64,000 nucleotides of DNA from Symbiodinium natans. Lineage: Eukaryota; Sar; Dinophyceae; Suessiales; Symbiodiniaceae. The stretch covers positions 841,692 through 905,691 of the forward strand of contig CAJNDS010002301.1 of the NCBI GenBank assembly GCA_905221605.1, read 5' to 3'. Below the pieces are notes generated by a model. That model saw nothing but the letters and a program-made list of their open reading frames with translations, ran no database searches and was not told the DNA's origin. Below are positions 32,856 to 45,363 of this stretch, one piece after another. Each line of letters begins with the position of its first letter. Position 1 is the first letter of the stretch. A program made the translations under genes and the position numbers.

Positions 32856-34528
32856 TCAGAAAGACTTCAGCACCTCCAACATCTGCGCCGGCGTGGTGCT
32901 CGGCTTGTCTCTGAGGTGATCGCGCAAGAGGTTCCTCACAGTGGATGGGCTTAGGGTTTCGGGTTTAAAGGGTTTAGGGTTTTAGGTTTTAGGGTGGTGG
33001 CTTCCTTGTTTTTCCGTCGCGAGGATATCAATTTCTGCTAGTTCCCGCTAAAACCCTAAACCCTTGACCCGATGATCCACGAAGCATAGGCGGTTCTTCG
33101 AACCATTTGCGAACTCGGGCGTAGCAAGCAAAATCCCCCCCCCCAAAAAAAAATTTAAAAAACACAACAAAAACCTCAAAAAACCCTGAATGCCCATAAA
33201 ACACACACGAGAGGGTTTTCGCCCTCAAGCTTGGGACTCCGGGACTCCGGGACTCCCACATCTGACATAGATTCCAGTCTTGACGTTCTAGGGGTTTAGG
33301 GATCAGGATTCCGGGTTTAGGGTTTAGGGTTAAAGGGGGGGGGGGGGGGTCCTCCTTCGGGGTCCCTTTCAGGATGCTCCTAAAGGGAAGCAGAGTACAT
33401 GCTCTGTGTTTAGGGCTTGGGGTTTAAGGGTTTGGGGGAAGAAAGAGGAACCTGTTGTTTTTTGGAAAACCCCGGCTTGCTGCACTTGCAAGAAATTGGG
33501 GGTTTAGGTTCTTCGGTGCATTGCGGCATGCGCAGACAAGTTTAGAGGAGCTTTGCGCAGCACAAAAGTCCGCCGGGGCGCAGTATCTCTTCGTACATCT
33601 CACTCTGCACGTCGCTCTTCGGCCCCCTCGTGATCCGAGGCTGTAGCAAGCCGGAGATCTCCGCCACCTTTGGTCGAAGGTTTAGGGTTTACGAGGTTCA
33701 TGGGGTTCATGAGATTCAATGGGTTCATGAGGTTCACAAGGTTCATGGTTCATAGGGTTCATAGAGCTTGTAGGGCTTACAAGGCTTAGGAGGGTCGAGG
33801 CTATCTAGGTTTTAGGGAAGTCGCAATTGTTGCTCGCAAGAGCCGTGCTGGAGGACTCACCTGTTCAGAGCCAGGCCGTCACCTTGAGGTTTGAACAGGC
33901 TTCATCCACACTTTTCGGAAACTCCTCAACGCGAAGATACAACCTACATCAAACCTATAAACACCAAACTAGAGCCCCAGTTCATCCCGCTCAGGCACCA
34001 GGGTGAGGCGGCCAGTGAGTCCGTGAGACTCAGCCCTTGAACCCCAAACCCCTACCAACCCCTGCGCACGGTATAGAACCCCCCCCGTAAACCATAAACC
34101 ATAAGCCCTAAGCTAGAACCCCAAACCCCATAACCCCCAAATCCCCCAAACCCATTTGTCCCTATGCCCGAAACGCCACAAACAGCCGAGGCTCCATCGC
34201 GGCTAGCTCTCCGGAGCTGCCCCACCTGGATTTCGAGTCTACAAGGTTTATAGGACTTCAGGGTTTAGGGTTTAGGAGTTAGGGTTTGGGGGTCAGGGAC
34301 TGAGGGGTTTAGGGTTTAGAGCCTTTCTACGGGTCTGGAGCTACTGGCACTCCTGGGTTTTTATTTGGCTCGGAAGGCCCTTTGCACAGCTGCACCCTTC
34401 GCTTCCATGGCCGTTCTAGGCACGCGCACCCCGCACCCCGACGCGTGTGGGGTCTGAAGCCGGAAGCCTGGGATTCTGTATCGATGTCTTCCTCCAGCTC
34501 GTCTTCCTCTTCATAGCTTCCCCATCGC
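32856..34528 (-). CDS. Unidentified multi-exon gene (gene X), 3' part
   Basis: Minus-strand exons: 34528-34468 (acidic, WGSYEEEDELEEDIDTESQ, CAG acceptor, GC donor), about 34218-34163 (VGQLRRASRDGASAV), about 34034-33972 (ESHGLTGRLTLVPERDELG), about 33884-33861 (DGLALN, GTGAGT donor), 33667-33574 (VAEISGLLQPRITRGPK then DVQSEMYEEILRP, GC donor) and the terminal 32949-32856 (NLLRDHLRDKPSTTPAQMLE then VLKSF and TGA). The terminal exon acceptor CCCTAAG is formed by a telomere-like unit. Protein not recognised; the acidic exon is low complexity. Confidence 0.5.
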
Positions 34529-35018
34529 CTGCTGGATCATGCTGTCGCCTGCAGGTTGTTTCTGAGCAGCCTTGAAAGGCTGCAGCCGGCCGAGAGCACT
34601 ACCAAGAGTGGGTCACGCCTACTCACTGCAATCGTGCAGCAGACCCGGAATCATAGCTGGCTCCCGCCCAATGTCTCACACCAGCACACGGCTGCTGCCA
34701 TCCTAAGACCGCCCCTGGGACACTCCGCTGGGATTCTGGGGACACCCCAAGCCCAACCCTCACATTGCACCACGCCGGGCAGCCGCAGGAACTGCGACCT
34801 GCAAATCCGCGGCTTAGGCCGGCTCGGTTGCCGAGGCAGCGCACGCAAGCATCTACAATCCTAAGCCCTAATCCCTCAAGCCCCAGCATCTTTGAGCAAC
34901 CCTAAACCCTGGACTCTATAGGGCATAGCCCAAAAGGGGACCATAACCCAGAGAACCTTGCTCTTGTGCAAACCTACAAAGGATGGGGACTCGACTATGA
35001 GTTGAGTTCGGTGGGCTG

Positions 35019-35200
35019 GGTTTAGGGTTTAGGGGTTTAGGGGTTTAGGGGTTTAGGGGTTTAGGGGTTTAGGGGTTTAGGGGTTTAGGGGTTTAGGGGT
35101 TTAGGGGTTTAGGGTTTGGGTTTTCAGGGGTTTAGGGGTTTCGGGGTTTAGGGTTTAGGGGTTAGGGGTTTAGGGGTTTAGGGTTTAGGGTTTATGGTTG
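35019..35200 (+). repeat. (TTTAGGGG)n array
   Basis: About 20 units, mostly the octamer GTTTAGGG with an added G. It lies between genes X and U. Confidence 0.85.
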
Positions 35201-35219
35201 CTTAAAGAAGCATGGCATC

Positions 35220-37024
35220 TCAAAAGCAGCCCTGCGACGTCTGGTCCGGCGTGCTGGAGAGGGGCCGATGATCTAGATTCTGAATGAAGCCGATCAATTC
35301 TTGTTTGAGGTCGTCCTCTGGCCAGGCGTCCATTTCCATGGCGAAATCCTGGGCTGTCCCTTTTGACCCGAAGAACATTCCGCAATTTAAAAGAACCAAC
35401 AAAGCAAACAGATACCAGAGTCTTTCTTAGAATCCATGACCGAGCCCCTCCTCCCGATCGGCTTCTTGACCATGTGCAGGTCGGCTTGCGGGAGTGGTCG
35501 GTGGGGGCCGACATCAGTGACAATGCGGATTTGGCTTGGCTGGCAGTTCCAGATCTCTGCAACCAGCTCCTGCACGCGAGGTGGCTTCACATCCTCCGGT
35601 AGATTGAGGGCCAACCTCCTCCCAGGCAGATCAATGGTCACCTCGCGATGCGCGCATTCACGCTCCACGTCTGCGTGAAGGCATCCTCCGATGCCCTTGA
35701 GGAGTTCCGTCTGGGTGTGCGGGTCCAAACACAGGTCATCGAGCACGTGGTGTAGCTTCAGCTTCTCAAAGCTTGGGCGCCATACTTTGTCGGCCTCCGC
35801 GTGCGTGCACTAAAACCTCTTAATAGTCGCAGACCCTAAACCCCCAAGCCCCGCCCCAACGCCGAAAGTAACCCTTGGAGTGGCACCTCGCACCGTCGAA
35901 GCAGTTGATCGAGAAGATGCACAATCCGTGTGAAGCCCTCAGTCTCTCCCAGTTGTTGCGCTTCACTGTACTGAAGCCTCGCAATGCGAGCAACGTCTCC
36001 TGCCAAGGCGAAGCGTATACGGGCTCAGGGCTTCAGGACGGGCTTCTCGGAATCGTGCAAGGCATAGATACAGGTAACATACAAAAATCAGATTCCCGCG
36101 CAAAAAAACAACAATAACGAAAAGGTGCCCTCCAACACAAAGGCGATCCTGATTAAAAAGAGCACCTATTCAACCACCGTACCCTGCACCCTAAACCCTA
36201 AACCCTAAACCCTAAACCCTAAACCCCTACCTAGAGTCATCAGCGCACTCCTTTCAACTCGACATTGTCGTCGCACTGCCAGTGCTCCTGCTCCACAATG
36301 GCCCGCCACTGTTCTGCCATGGCGTAGTCGTGGTCCAAAGGGCTTGCTTTCCAATGCTAGACTCTAAACCTAATAAAGACATGTCATCATTACCCTACAC
36401 CCTAATCCCTGAACCCTAAACCCTAAACCCTAAACCCTAAACCCTAAACCCTCCCGTGATGTTATCAAGAGCCCCCTTGTCTCGAACCTGCTGTGTTGAC
36501 AGATCTGGGATCCTGCGAACCCTACACCCCATAAACCCAGAACCCCCAAAAATCCAAATAGGGTTTCGGGTTTAGGTTTAGGTTTAGGGTTATAGGGTTT
36601 AGGGTTTAGGGCAGTTTAGGGTTTAGGGTTTAGGGTTTAGGGTTTAGGGTTTAGGGTTTAGGGTTTAGGGTTTAGGGTTTAGGGACCCTAAACCCGAAAC
36701 CTTATAAGCTCCAAACCCTCAACCCTATGAGCCTTAGACCCTACGAGCCCTAAGCCCTATGGGCTCTGTGGGTCCCGTGATGAGCCCCATGAAGCCCCTA
36801 CCTGTGCGCCCTACGAACCCTAAACCCTAAACCCTAAACCCTAAACCCTAAACCCTAAACCCTAAACCCTAAACCCGAAACCCTAAACCCTAAACCCTAA
36901 CCCTAAACCCTAAACCCTAAACCCCTACAAACCCTGTAAACCCTATAGACCCTGGTCAGCAAAGGCCGGGGCTTTCAGCACTCACTCTAGGTCCCTACAA
37001 CACCCTAAACCCCCCAATTTTACG

Positions 37025-37063
<39 letters not shown>

Positions 37064-37215
37064 ACAACAAACCCCAGACCCTATGAGCCCTTCCCCGAAG
37101 TTGCGGTCCCATACTGGAGGCCTCAAGTTTGAAGGTTCAGACGCTTCTCCAAGCACCAGGGAATCACCAGGATCAGCTTCAGGCCAACACAAGGCGCTGG
37201 ACTTCCCGGGCTTAG
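35220..37215 (-). CDS. Unidentified multi-exon gene (gene U), possibly with a ubiquitin-like region
   Basis: Minus-strand exons in joining phase: 36342-36249 (DYAMAEQWRAIVEQEHWQCD, GT donor), 35999-35894 (ETLLALRGFSTVKRNNWERL, GT donor), 35784-35471 (VWRPSFEKLKLHHVLDDLCL..., GT donor) and 35348-35220 (MDAWPEDDLKQELIGFIQNL, ending in a stop). A further exon-like island upstream at 37215-37085 (SLVLGEASEPSNLRPPVWDR) is probably part of it. Within the third exon EVTIDLPGRRLALNLPEDV-like sequence followed by VQELVAEIWNCQPSQIRIV has the beta-turn-beta then helix rhythm of ubiquitin-like domains, but this is a weak resemblance. The exons are longer than in TTLL and PIMT, and this cluster has fewer telomere-like units inside its introns. 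Confidence 0.55.
36570..36926. repeat. Inverted telomere-like arrays
   Basis: TTTAGGG units at 36570-36685 face CCCTAAA units at 36816-36926 across about 130 bp of CCCTATGAGCC-type sequence. Together they could fold as a large hairpin on one strand. Confidence 0.85.
37026..37061 (+). repeat. Poly-C tract
   Basis: 36 C residues. It lies about 25 bp from the 3' side of the gene U island 37215-37085. Confidence 0.85.
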
Positions 37216-37630
37216 GTCCTACATACCTGAGTTCCTGAACCGAGAACCCCACCTAAACCCGAAGCCTTCCCTCCCCCCCAAGACAAAGCATACACACAAA
37301 CAAAATACATACATATGTATGTGTCACAAAAAAGAAAGAAGATTAGTAACTAGTATGCACACAAGAAGAAACAATAGAGCCAAAGGTGACAAAGGCAGAG
37401 CTGGGTGCACGCCTTCGTGTGTGCCAGGTCTGGCAGTTTAGGAATCTGCTGGGGATTGGGCTTGCGAGAAACTCAGGTTACTGAAGCTAAAATCTGGGCT
37501 GGCCTTTAAACCAGATGAAACACCAGAAAACCCAAACAAGAAAAATGGACAACATCCCAAAAGCCAATTTTCTTGCTGTGGTATGTTGGACCTTCCATTC
37601 TGCGCTAGAGGTCATTGCCTCCAGCGGAAA

Positions 37631-40600
37631 CTAGGGTCCGGCATCGTCAACGATGTTGGCAAGCGCCATGCTCCTCTTTACCACCGCCTAGAAATAAGAA
37701 GGAGGTTGCTCAACACTATCCCGCCTTCCACCAAGCCCTGAAGCCTAAACCCTCTCTAGGTAAGTTTCACTTAGTTTCATGATCCCAAGTTGACCTAACC
37801 TCCCCCCCCCCCCCCCCCCCCCTGCGCACCCTGGACAGCCGGGTGGGACGACTTTAGGGTTTAGAGTGTCGCGTTTAGCGTAAGAGTCGGCTTTTCATCG
37901 GTGTCTGACTGGGGCTTTTCAGGAAGTGCATCTGTAAAGGACACCCCTAGCTAAGCCTTGAACCCTGAAGCGCCAAGAGGCTCAAGGCCTTGGTATTCTA
38001 GGAAGGATCGGCAACAAAAGCGAGTCGACTCCCCACGCAGAGGCTGCTGGAGACATTTCAGGGCTCTTCTCCTGGGGCATATCGGGTAGAGGGGATGATT
38101 TGTTGGGGAGATGTCGAATCCGCTACCCTTCCGACCCTGCGATTGGCCGTTCGTTGGCCAGCCCTCCTCAAAGTAGCATGAGCAACCCTTGATGACGCCT
38201 CAAACCCCGAAACCTGGAAACCATGAAGCCCTAAACCACTATTAGGGCTTCTGCGTGGGTTTGGGTGACATGCTGCTGGCGCGGGGCGTGTTGCCTCGTG
38301 CGAACGTGCAGGTTGGTAGCTCTTGCTGCTTCAACTCCTCTCTTCAACTCATCATATGCACTAACGGTTCAAATATCTGTTTATATATTTATATACTGTA
38401 TATGTATGTATATGTATGTATGTATATATATATATATACATGTATGTAAAATATACACCCCCCGCCCCATCCCCACCTCTGTGGTTCTGCGAGGGTTCAT
38501 GGTGGGTTTTAGGGCTCGGGATCATGTACAGCATGTTAGTTGTAGCTACAGGCAAGATGCCTGGAGGGAAACATTTGAGTATCTGAGGCTGCTTCAGGCA
38601 TGGAAAGGCCGCTGCAATTCAGATACTTCGGAAACCCTAAACCCTAAACCATAAGCTGGTGACTTGTGTCCTTGAATGATCAGGTTAGCCTGAAAGTCGG
38701 ACTGGGGCTCCCCTCAATTGTGGAAGGTTAAGGGGACTCGCCATGCAAAGCCCACAGGTTTCTTCATAGACTATAGTTGCTGAGTTCATGAGCCCCAAGA
38801 AGTGTACACTTTCAGTTCTGAGATTCTATAGGCGATTTTAGTACCCCAAAACGTGTAAACAGTGCTCATTCAGCTGCTCAGAAAAGCATAGTAGGGGAGA
38901 TGGCTTCTTAGAGCCCAGATCAAGAAATATGCGGGAGAAGAACTGTGCAACAAAATTGCGGGCTTGTGCACTTCCGGAAGTCAAACATAGTTACCCTAAA
39001 CCCTAAACCCTAAACCCCAAGCCCTAAACCCGAAACCCTAGGTGTCGTATGGGGATGGGTTGATAGGAGCTTCCATGGACTCTCCACTCTTCCTCATCGG
39101 GTGTGTACGAGGTAATAAGCTATATATATATATATGTGTGTGGCATTACATATAAACATGTCTATGGTCTATATGCACATACTTGAACCAAGGACTTTCA
39201 GGGGTCCACTCCGCATACACAGATGGCCTACACCCAACCTTCGAGAGTCCGGGGAAAGCGATAGAGTCCTTAGACTTGCAAGTGAGAAGCGGCAGAACGA
39301 ACCTCTAGCTGCTCATAACCTGCGCAGAGCTTGGAGATGTCCTTGTAAGAAGCCAACGAGTTGCACATAGCGGTTTAGGGTTTAGTGTTTAGTGCTTAGG
39401 GCTTGGGGTTTAGGGTTTAGGGTTTAGGGTTTAGGGTTTAGGGTTTAGGGTTTAGGGGAACCTCGGCCTCCTGCTACACCCTAAGCCCCCTGAACCTTCT
39501 GAAGCCTCTGAGCCTCCTAACCCTAAGTGAGAAGAGGGCCAAGCTGACCTCTTCAAATTTCCTAAAACAACATTCCTGACGATGAAACTCTCTTAAACGC
39601 GAGAGCCTTAGATCGGATACCTTGTCAACCCCCTATAGGCCCAATTGAGCTTAGAGCCCATCTTCCAAACCGCAGACTGCGCAGGCCGCTGAAGAGAGCC
39701 CCTCAGCTGGAAGCGAGCATCCTCACCTGCGATTTGGGGTTTGGGGTTGAGGGTTGAGGATTTGGGGTTTAGGAATGAGGGTTTAGGGTTGAGGGTTTAG
39801 GGTTTAGGGGTTTAGGGTTTCGGAATGAGGGTTGTCATTCACGAGGACACCACCAAGGACTTCAGGGAAGCGGCACAAAGTGTAGGGCGCACGCGGAACT
39901 CCACGGAGGTGAGCCCCGTCGTCTTTTTCCACGCGCGCACGCGCGTGCGGGAGGTCAGATGACGAAGGAAGCTCTTCCCTCGATGTCAGCTGCATCACTC
40001 CTGAGCATTCCCTACTGATTCTGAGTCTGAGTAGGTAATGAGGGAAATAGGAGCCTTACATTTGCCTCTATGCCGTTTAAGGGACTATATTGGGTACCTC
40101 GTTCCTTCGTGCTGCTAAGAACTCGTAAGGTTCCGGTGCAGTATCGATGTGGGCTCTTTACTCAGACTGGTTATCAGAGCTCAGTTTTCAGGGTTCAGGG
40201 TTCAGGGTTTAGGGTTTAGGGTGCTTTAGCATGTGATATACCATTTATATGAAACCATCGTCCGAATGACTAAAGAAAACTTGTGTTGCACCGATTACAT
40301 ACTATACCTCTTCTTTCCAGAGGTTTGTGGTTTTGGGCGGGAAGTGCCCGGGGCTGTTCCTAGCACCCTGCCTAGCCCTTTAACTCAACCCTGAGCCCTG
40401 GCCCGAAGGCACAGGGACCCGAACCCCCACCCCGAACCTAAACCGCCTAAAACCTACCTTCCTCCGTGACTTCGAACCCTTCATCCCGAAAGAATCCAGC
40501 GGTCGGATGCGGCTTAGGGTTTACAGGGTATATGGGGTCAGGGCAACTTCAACGGACCTCCAGCCTCTGAGGTTTGGAAGATAAAACTTCCCTACATTGC

Positions 40601-41376
40601 CCCCTCCCCTCCACCCCCCCAAGCAAGGTAGGTGTAGGGCACATGGTGTGCCTTCATCTCCCTACAAACCACCCCCCCCCCCCCCCCCCCCCCCGCCCCC
40701 AAAGGAAAGCAGGTCTAGGAATTGGGGCATAGAGCCCTAAACCCTGAACCCTACACCCAGCCGGCAAAGTGTAGGCCCAGGTGCCGGCAGCTTTGGCACG
40801 GCGAGGGGCGGCAGGTGTGCCGAGTTCCGGACGCACCTCGCAAGGTTTTCTGGTGTTTGCAGTGTGTTGCAGTGGTCCAACTCATGAAACCAATCCGGAA
40901 CACCCCTAGCCCCATCTCGCCCCAGACCCCCACATCGCTAGACCCGGAACTAAAAAAAACCGAAAAGAGCCCATGCAATGAAGCCCTAAACCCTAGACCC
41001 TGCCCTAAACCCTAAACCCTAAACCCTAACCCCTAAACCCCTAAACCCCTAAACCCTAACCCCGAACCCACACCAAGGCACCTGGCCACCACCTCTTCCC
41101 AGGCAGCGCCCCTGGCACGCTGATCCTTGCCAGAACCCGAAACCCTATAAACCCTGAGGCCTAAACCCTAAACCCTAAACCCTAAACCCTAAACCCTAAA
41201 CCCTAAACCCTGAACCCCAAACCCTAGACTTTGGTGGGAACTCTTGGGCTTCAGAGGATTGCGGTTCAGTGATCGGGTTCAAGGCTCAGTGAGGCCTCGG
41301 TGGCTCCTCAAAAGCCAGGGCTGTCGACCCAGGGTGCAATGTTTATGGACTCCGAAGGCCACGAAGACAGCAGACC
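37631..41376 (-). CDS. Unidentified multi-exon gene (gene W)
   Basis: Minus-strand islands: 41376-41308 (GLLSSWPSESINIAPWVDSP), 41125-41082 (DQRARGAAWEEVVA, GT donor), about 40833-40755 (RPELGTPAAPRRAKAAGTW), 39998-39834 (MQLTSREELPSSSDL... GVPRAPYTLCRFPEVLGG), 39721-~39660 (DARFQLRGSLQRPAQSAV), 39372-~39318 (MCNSLASYKDISKLCA), 38962-38915 (RNFVAQFFSRIFLDL, GC donor), 38187-38136 (GCSCYFEEGWPTNGQSQ, GT donor) and a terminal 37675-37631 (RSMALANIVDDAGP, TAG). Grouping is by strand and position; phases were not all checked. Protein unknown. A plus-strand reading at 38480-38620 (DAWRETFEYLRLLQAWKGRC) competes in one place. Confidence 0.45.
38385..38445 (+). repeat. (TATG)n/(TA)n microsatellite
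   Basis: TATGTATG and TATATA runs; similar sites are at 37300-37325, 39121-39140 and 53175-53225. Confidence 0.85.
40010..40126. mobile_element. Foldback element family 1, degenerate copy
   Basis: TGAGTAGGTAATGAGGGAAA at the left and TACCTCGTTCCTTCGTGCTG then CTAAGAACTCG at the right, with GCCGTTTAAGGGACTATAT in the middle, keep the family layout with several mismatches. Confidence 0.55.
41001..41230 (-). repeat. CCCTAAA arrays around a gene W exon
   Basis: Units at 41001-41055 and 41160-41230 flank the 44-nt exon 41125-41082. Confidence 0.85.
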
Positions 41377-41483
41377 CTGAACTTCGAAAGGGATTAGGGT
41401 TGCTCAGACGCTTCTTTCGCTTGGGGGGGGGGAGGTGGGGGGGGGGGGAGGTGGGGGGGGGGGGGGGCTGCGCTCTCAGCTGA

Positions 41484-43679
41484 CTACGAGCAACGAAATA
41501 CGTAGAAAACCAAACAACAAAACGCTGACCCCAGCTCAAGCCCAAAACCTGAAGCTGCAAAACTTCGCACCTCCTCCGAGGTCATGGGCACGTAGAGTAC
41601 GCCTCAGCCCAGACCCGTGGAGGGGTTCGGGTTGCAGTTTATTGTGTTTGTTTGTGGGGGGAGTATGTAACCCAAGGTTCCCAAATACCCCCCACTACTC
41701 TTTACGGCTCCCTAAGCTTCTTTACGTGCCCTACGTACCTACTCCCCATGAACCCGCTCCCTTGACCCAATAATCTATACTTCTACTCCCCTGCGTGTCC
41801 CGATTTCTGGCGTCGCTTTCCCAGGACCTTCGGCGATGTCTTCGGCAAAATCTTGTTACCCAAACACATGGCCCAAGTTTATAACACCGGAACTCCTGAA
41901 ACCGCGTGAGAGCCTGCAACCATGGGCCTGAGAACCTGCCGCCGCAGCCGTGGCATGAGAAAAAACCATGCTGCAGCTGTGGCATGGACCCTAAACCCTA
42001 AACCCTAAACCCTAAACCCTAAACCCTAAACCCTAAACCCTAAACCCTAAACCCTAAACCCTAAACCTGAGTAAGCCAGGCTGAAGATGCCCAAGCCAGC
42101 GCGATTCCAGCAAGCCGTGTGAACCGAACCCTGTAAACCTCATGGGATCTCTGAATATCTAGGGTTTAGGGTTTAGGGTTTAGGGTAATCAGGTCCTTAA
42201 AGGCTTCTAGGACCCTGAGTCCTGGAAGTTTACAGGGAAAAGCCCTAAACCCTAAAACCTATAACCCTAAACCCTACAAACCCCTAAACCCTACAAACCC
42301 TGAACCATGTTCGACACGCACCCTTCCTGACCACTTAGCACCGCGCGGAGGTGTCTGTTGACCACTGCGCTGCCGCCGTCCGTGGGCAGGTCGATGCTGC
42401 TCAGCCTAAAGAACAGGGGCTCAGGGCCCAAGGCTAAACCTTGTAAACCCTAGAAACCCTACAAAACCCTAGAAGCCCCATAAACCATACAAAAGCCCAT
42501 AAAACCCTATGAAACCCCATGCACCCTATGACCCCCATGCGCGCATATAAACCCTATAGAACCTGCAAACCCCATAACCATTATAGACTCTATAACCCCC
42601 ATATACCCTATATAAACCCTATAAACCCTAACTAAAACCCTGCAAACCCTACAAACCTTATAAACCCCCCTACAAACCCTATAAACCACTCCAAATGCAA
42701 CTTGGCAGCCACTGTGGCGCGTCGGTTGCGCCGATGGGCGCGACTGCTCGTCCACCGGGACGGAGTAGCTCCAACAGCCAGGGCTGGACAGGGTGTTTAG
42801 GGTTTGGGGTTTAGGGTTTAAGGTTCAGAGTTTACAGTGTAGGTTTCAGGGTTTAGGGTTTAGGGTTCGAATCTACTAAGTACCTTGGGGACCAGATCAA
42901 CACCCTAAAATTGGGGTCATCGACCATATGCTCTAGCAAAAGAAACCTGCTGAGGTATATGAACCTTAGACCCGTTTGTAGTTCGTTTGGTCCCCAAAAC
43001 AGTCGAACATGTGACAGTGGAGGGCAGCCGGCGACAGGGGAGTTTGCTCGGAGGTCGGAAAGAAGGTCTTAACAACGGGAGCCCATTGCAGCTGAACCTT
43101 CTACAGTTCGCGAACGGCAGGCGACCAGAGAAGTCCATCGAAATCGTCATCCAGACGCTGGGCGCTGGCTACATGCTTGAAACTCAATGTTTGGCGAAGA
43201 GGCCCTCTCATTCGCTAATGAATTCTCTGAGCCTGCTGATGACACTCATGACTGCAATCCAGGATGGAATAACTATCGTCTTAAGCTACGAATTGCTTAA
43301 GAACCCACCCAAAAAATGTTCTTCCTTATTAAGGGAATTGTATCGGAGGGATTACTATTGTTTATTCTCTTGGGGTTCTTGAGCAAATAGTAGTAATCCC
43401 GTCCTCACGCCGCCCCAGATGTACAAAGTGCCTCTGGCCCAGAGAGTGCGGCGCCGCAGTGAACGACGTGAAAGCCACCCTCCTCCTCGAAAGTCCAAGA
43501 ACTTCTTGGGGGTGAGGGCTCTGAGCAACAGGGTCACTCTTTCTCGCTCTCGCTCTCGCGCTTTCTCTCGCTCTCTCTCGCTCTCTCGCTCTCTCTCTCT
43601 CTCTCTCTCTGGCTCTCTCGCTCTCTCGCTCTCTCGCTCCTCTCGCTCTCTCGCTCTCTCGCGCTCTCGCGCTCTCGCG

Positions 43680-43735
<56 letters not shown>

Positions 43736-44877
43736 CTCGCTCTTTAGGGTACCGCAGCTAGGGTTTATGGGGTATGTTGGGTTCGGCTTAAGAGGGCCGC
43801 ACAAACCCTCAGCGCCCACTTCAAACAGCTCCTAGGCACAGTTGTTGAAGACTAAAAAGACCAGGATGTATACGACATTGCCAACAACATAGGGCCTCGG
43901 GGCTCTCGAGGAAGGGCCTCAGAATAGACATTCGAGAAGAAAGCCACTTGTAGAGTGATTCCGGACGCCTGCCCCCTCCCCTGACGGTGCTTATAGGGTC
44001 TCCCTAAACCCTAAACCCTGAACCCTAAACCCTAAACCCTAAACCTTAAACCTTAAAAGGTTTAGGGTTTAGCGTGTTTGGTGTGGGGGGGTTTTGGGGT
44101 TTGTGACTCAGGCTTTGGCAAGAATTACGCGGGCACGCGCGCACGCGGGCTCTCCCGGCCTGCAGTGTCCGCGCATCTTGACACCGGAGGTCCAGGGTTC
44201 CATCAGTCTGGGATCGAGGCTTGGCTTAAGAACTGTATAGGGTTTCGGGTTTAGGGTTTAGGGTTTGGGTTTTTAGGGAACCCTATAGGGTCGCAATAGC
44301 CTTCGGAAGGCTTTTTGGGTGTAGTTTGTCGTATAAGGGGGAACCTCCCAACTTCCGGGTTTACTGGCAGAGGACTGCCGCTTTCTGTCAAGTGAGGTGG
44401 AAAACGAGCATTTCTCCGAAGTGCAACTGCTCTACAAAGTCAGAATGACATAGGGGTCCTTACGACATCAGGGGTAGGGTTTAGGGTTTAGGGTTTAGGG
44501 TTTAGGGTTTAGGGTTTAGGGTTTAGGGTTTAGGGTTTAGGGTTTCGGTTTAGGGTTTAGGGTTTAGGGTACTTCTTTGGGGTCTTGAATATACGGGAAT
44601 CCTACTATTGAGGATCTGTCGGGCAGCAGAAACATCGGGCGGACCCAAACTCCCCACACGGCAGGGGTGACAGGAACCTGATGATGATGATGAAGTTGAG
44701 GGCAACAACCTGTGCGTAACAATCATTCATCGAAAGACCCCTACTATTAGCCCAAAAAATCATGACGCACACACACACACAAACACACAGACACAGAGAC
44801 ACAGAGACACAGACACACACACACACACAGAGACACACACACACACACACACACAGAGACACACACACACACACACA

Positions 44878-44912
<35 letters not shown>

Positions 44913-45266
44913 ACACACACACAGAGACACACACACAGAGAGACACACACAGAGACACACACACACACACAGAGACAGACACACACAGAGACACACACAC
45001 ACACACACAGAGACACACACGGAGAGACACACGGAGACGCACGGAGACACACGGAGACATACGGAGACACACAGAGACACACAGAGACACAGAGACACAC
45101 AGAGACACACAGAGACACACAGAGACAACACAGAGACACACAGAGACACACAGAGACACACAGAGACACACAGAGACACACAGAGACACACAGAGACACA
45201 CAGAAGACACACAGAAGACACACAGAAGACACACAGAGACACACAGAAGACACACAGAGACACACA

Positions 45267-45363
<97 letters not shown>

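Noticed and set aside
42860-42890. tRNA-like GGTTCGAATC box
   Set aside because: The surrounding sequence is TTTAGGG repeat and cannot form acceptor, D or anticodon arms.
43355-43835. Arg-Glu and Ser-Leu-Arg rich open frames
   Set aside because: Translation of the CT tract. The real coding piece here is the 54-nt PIMT exon 43485-43432 in another frame.
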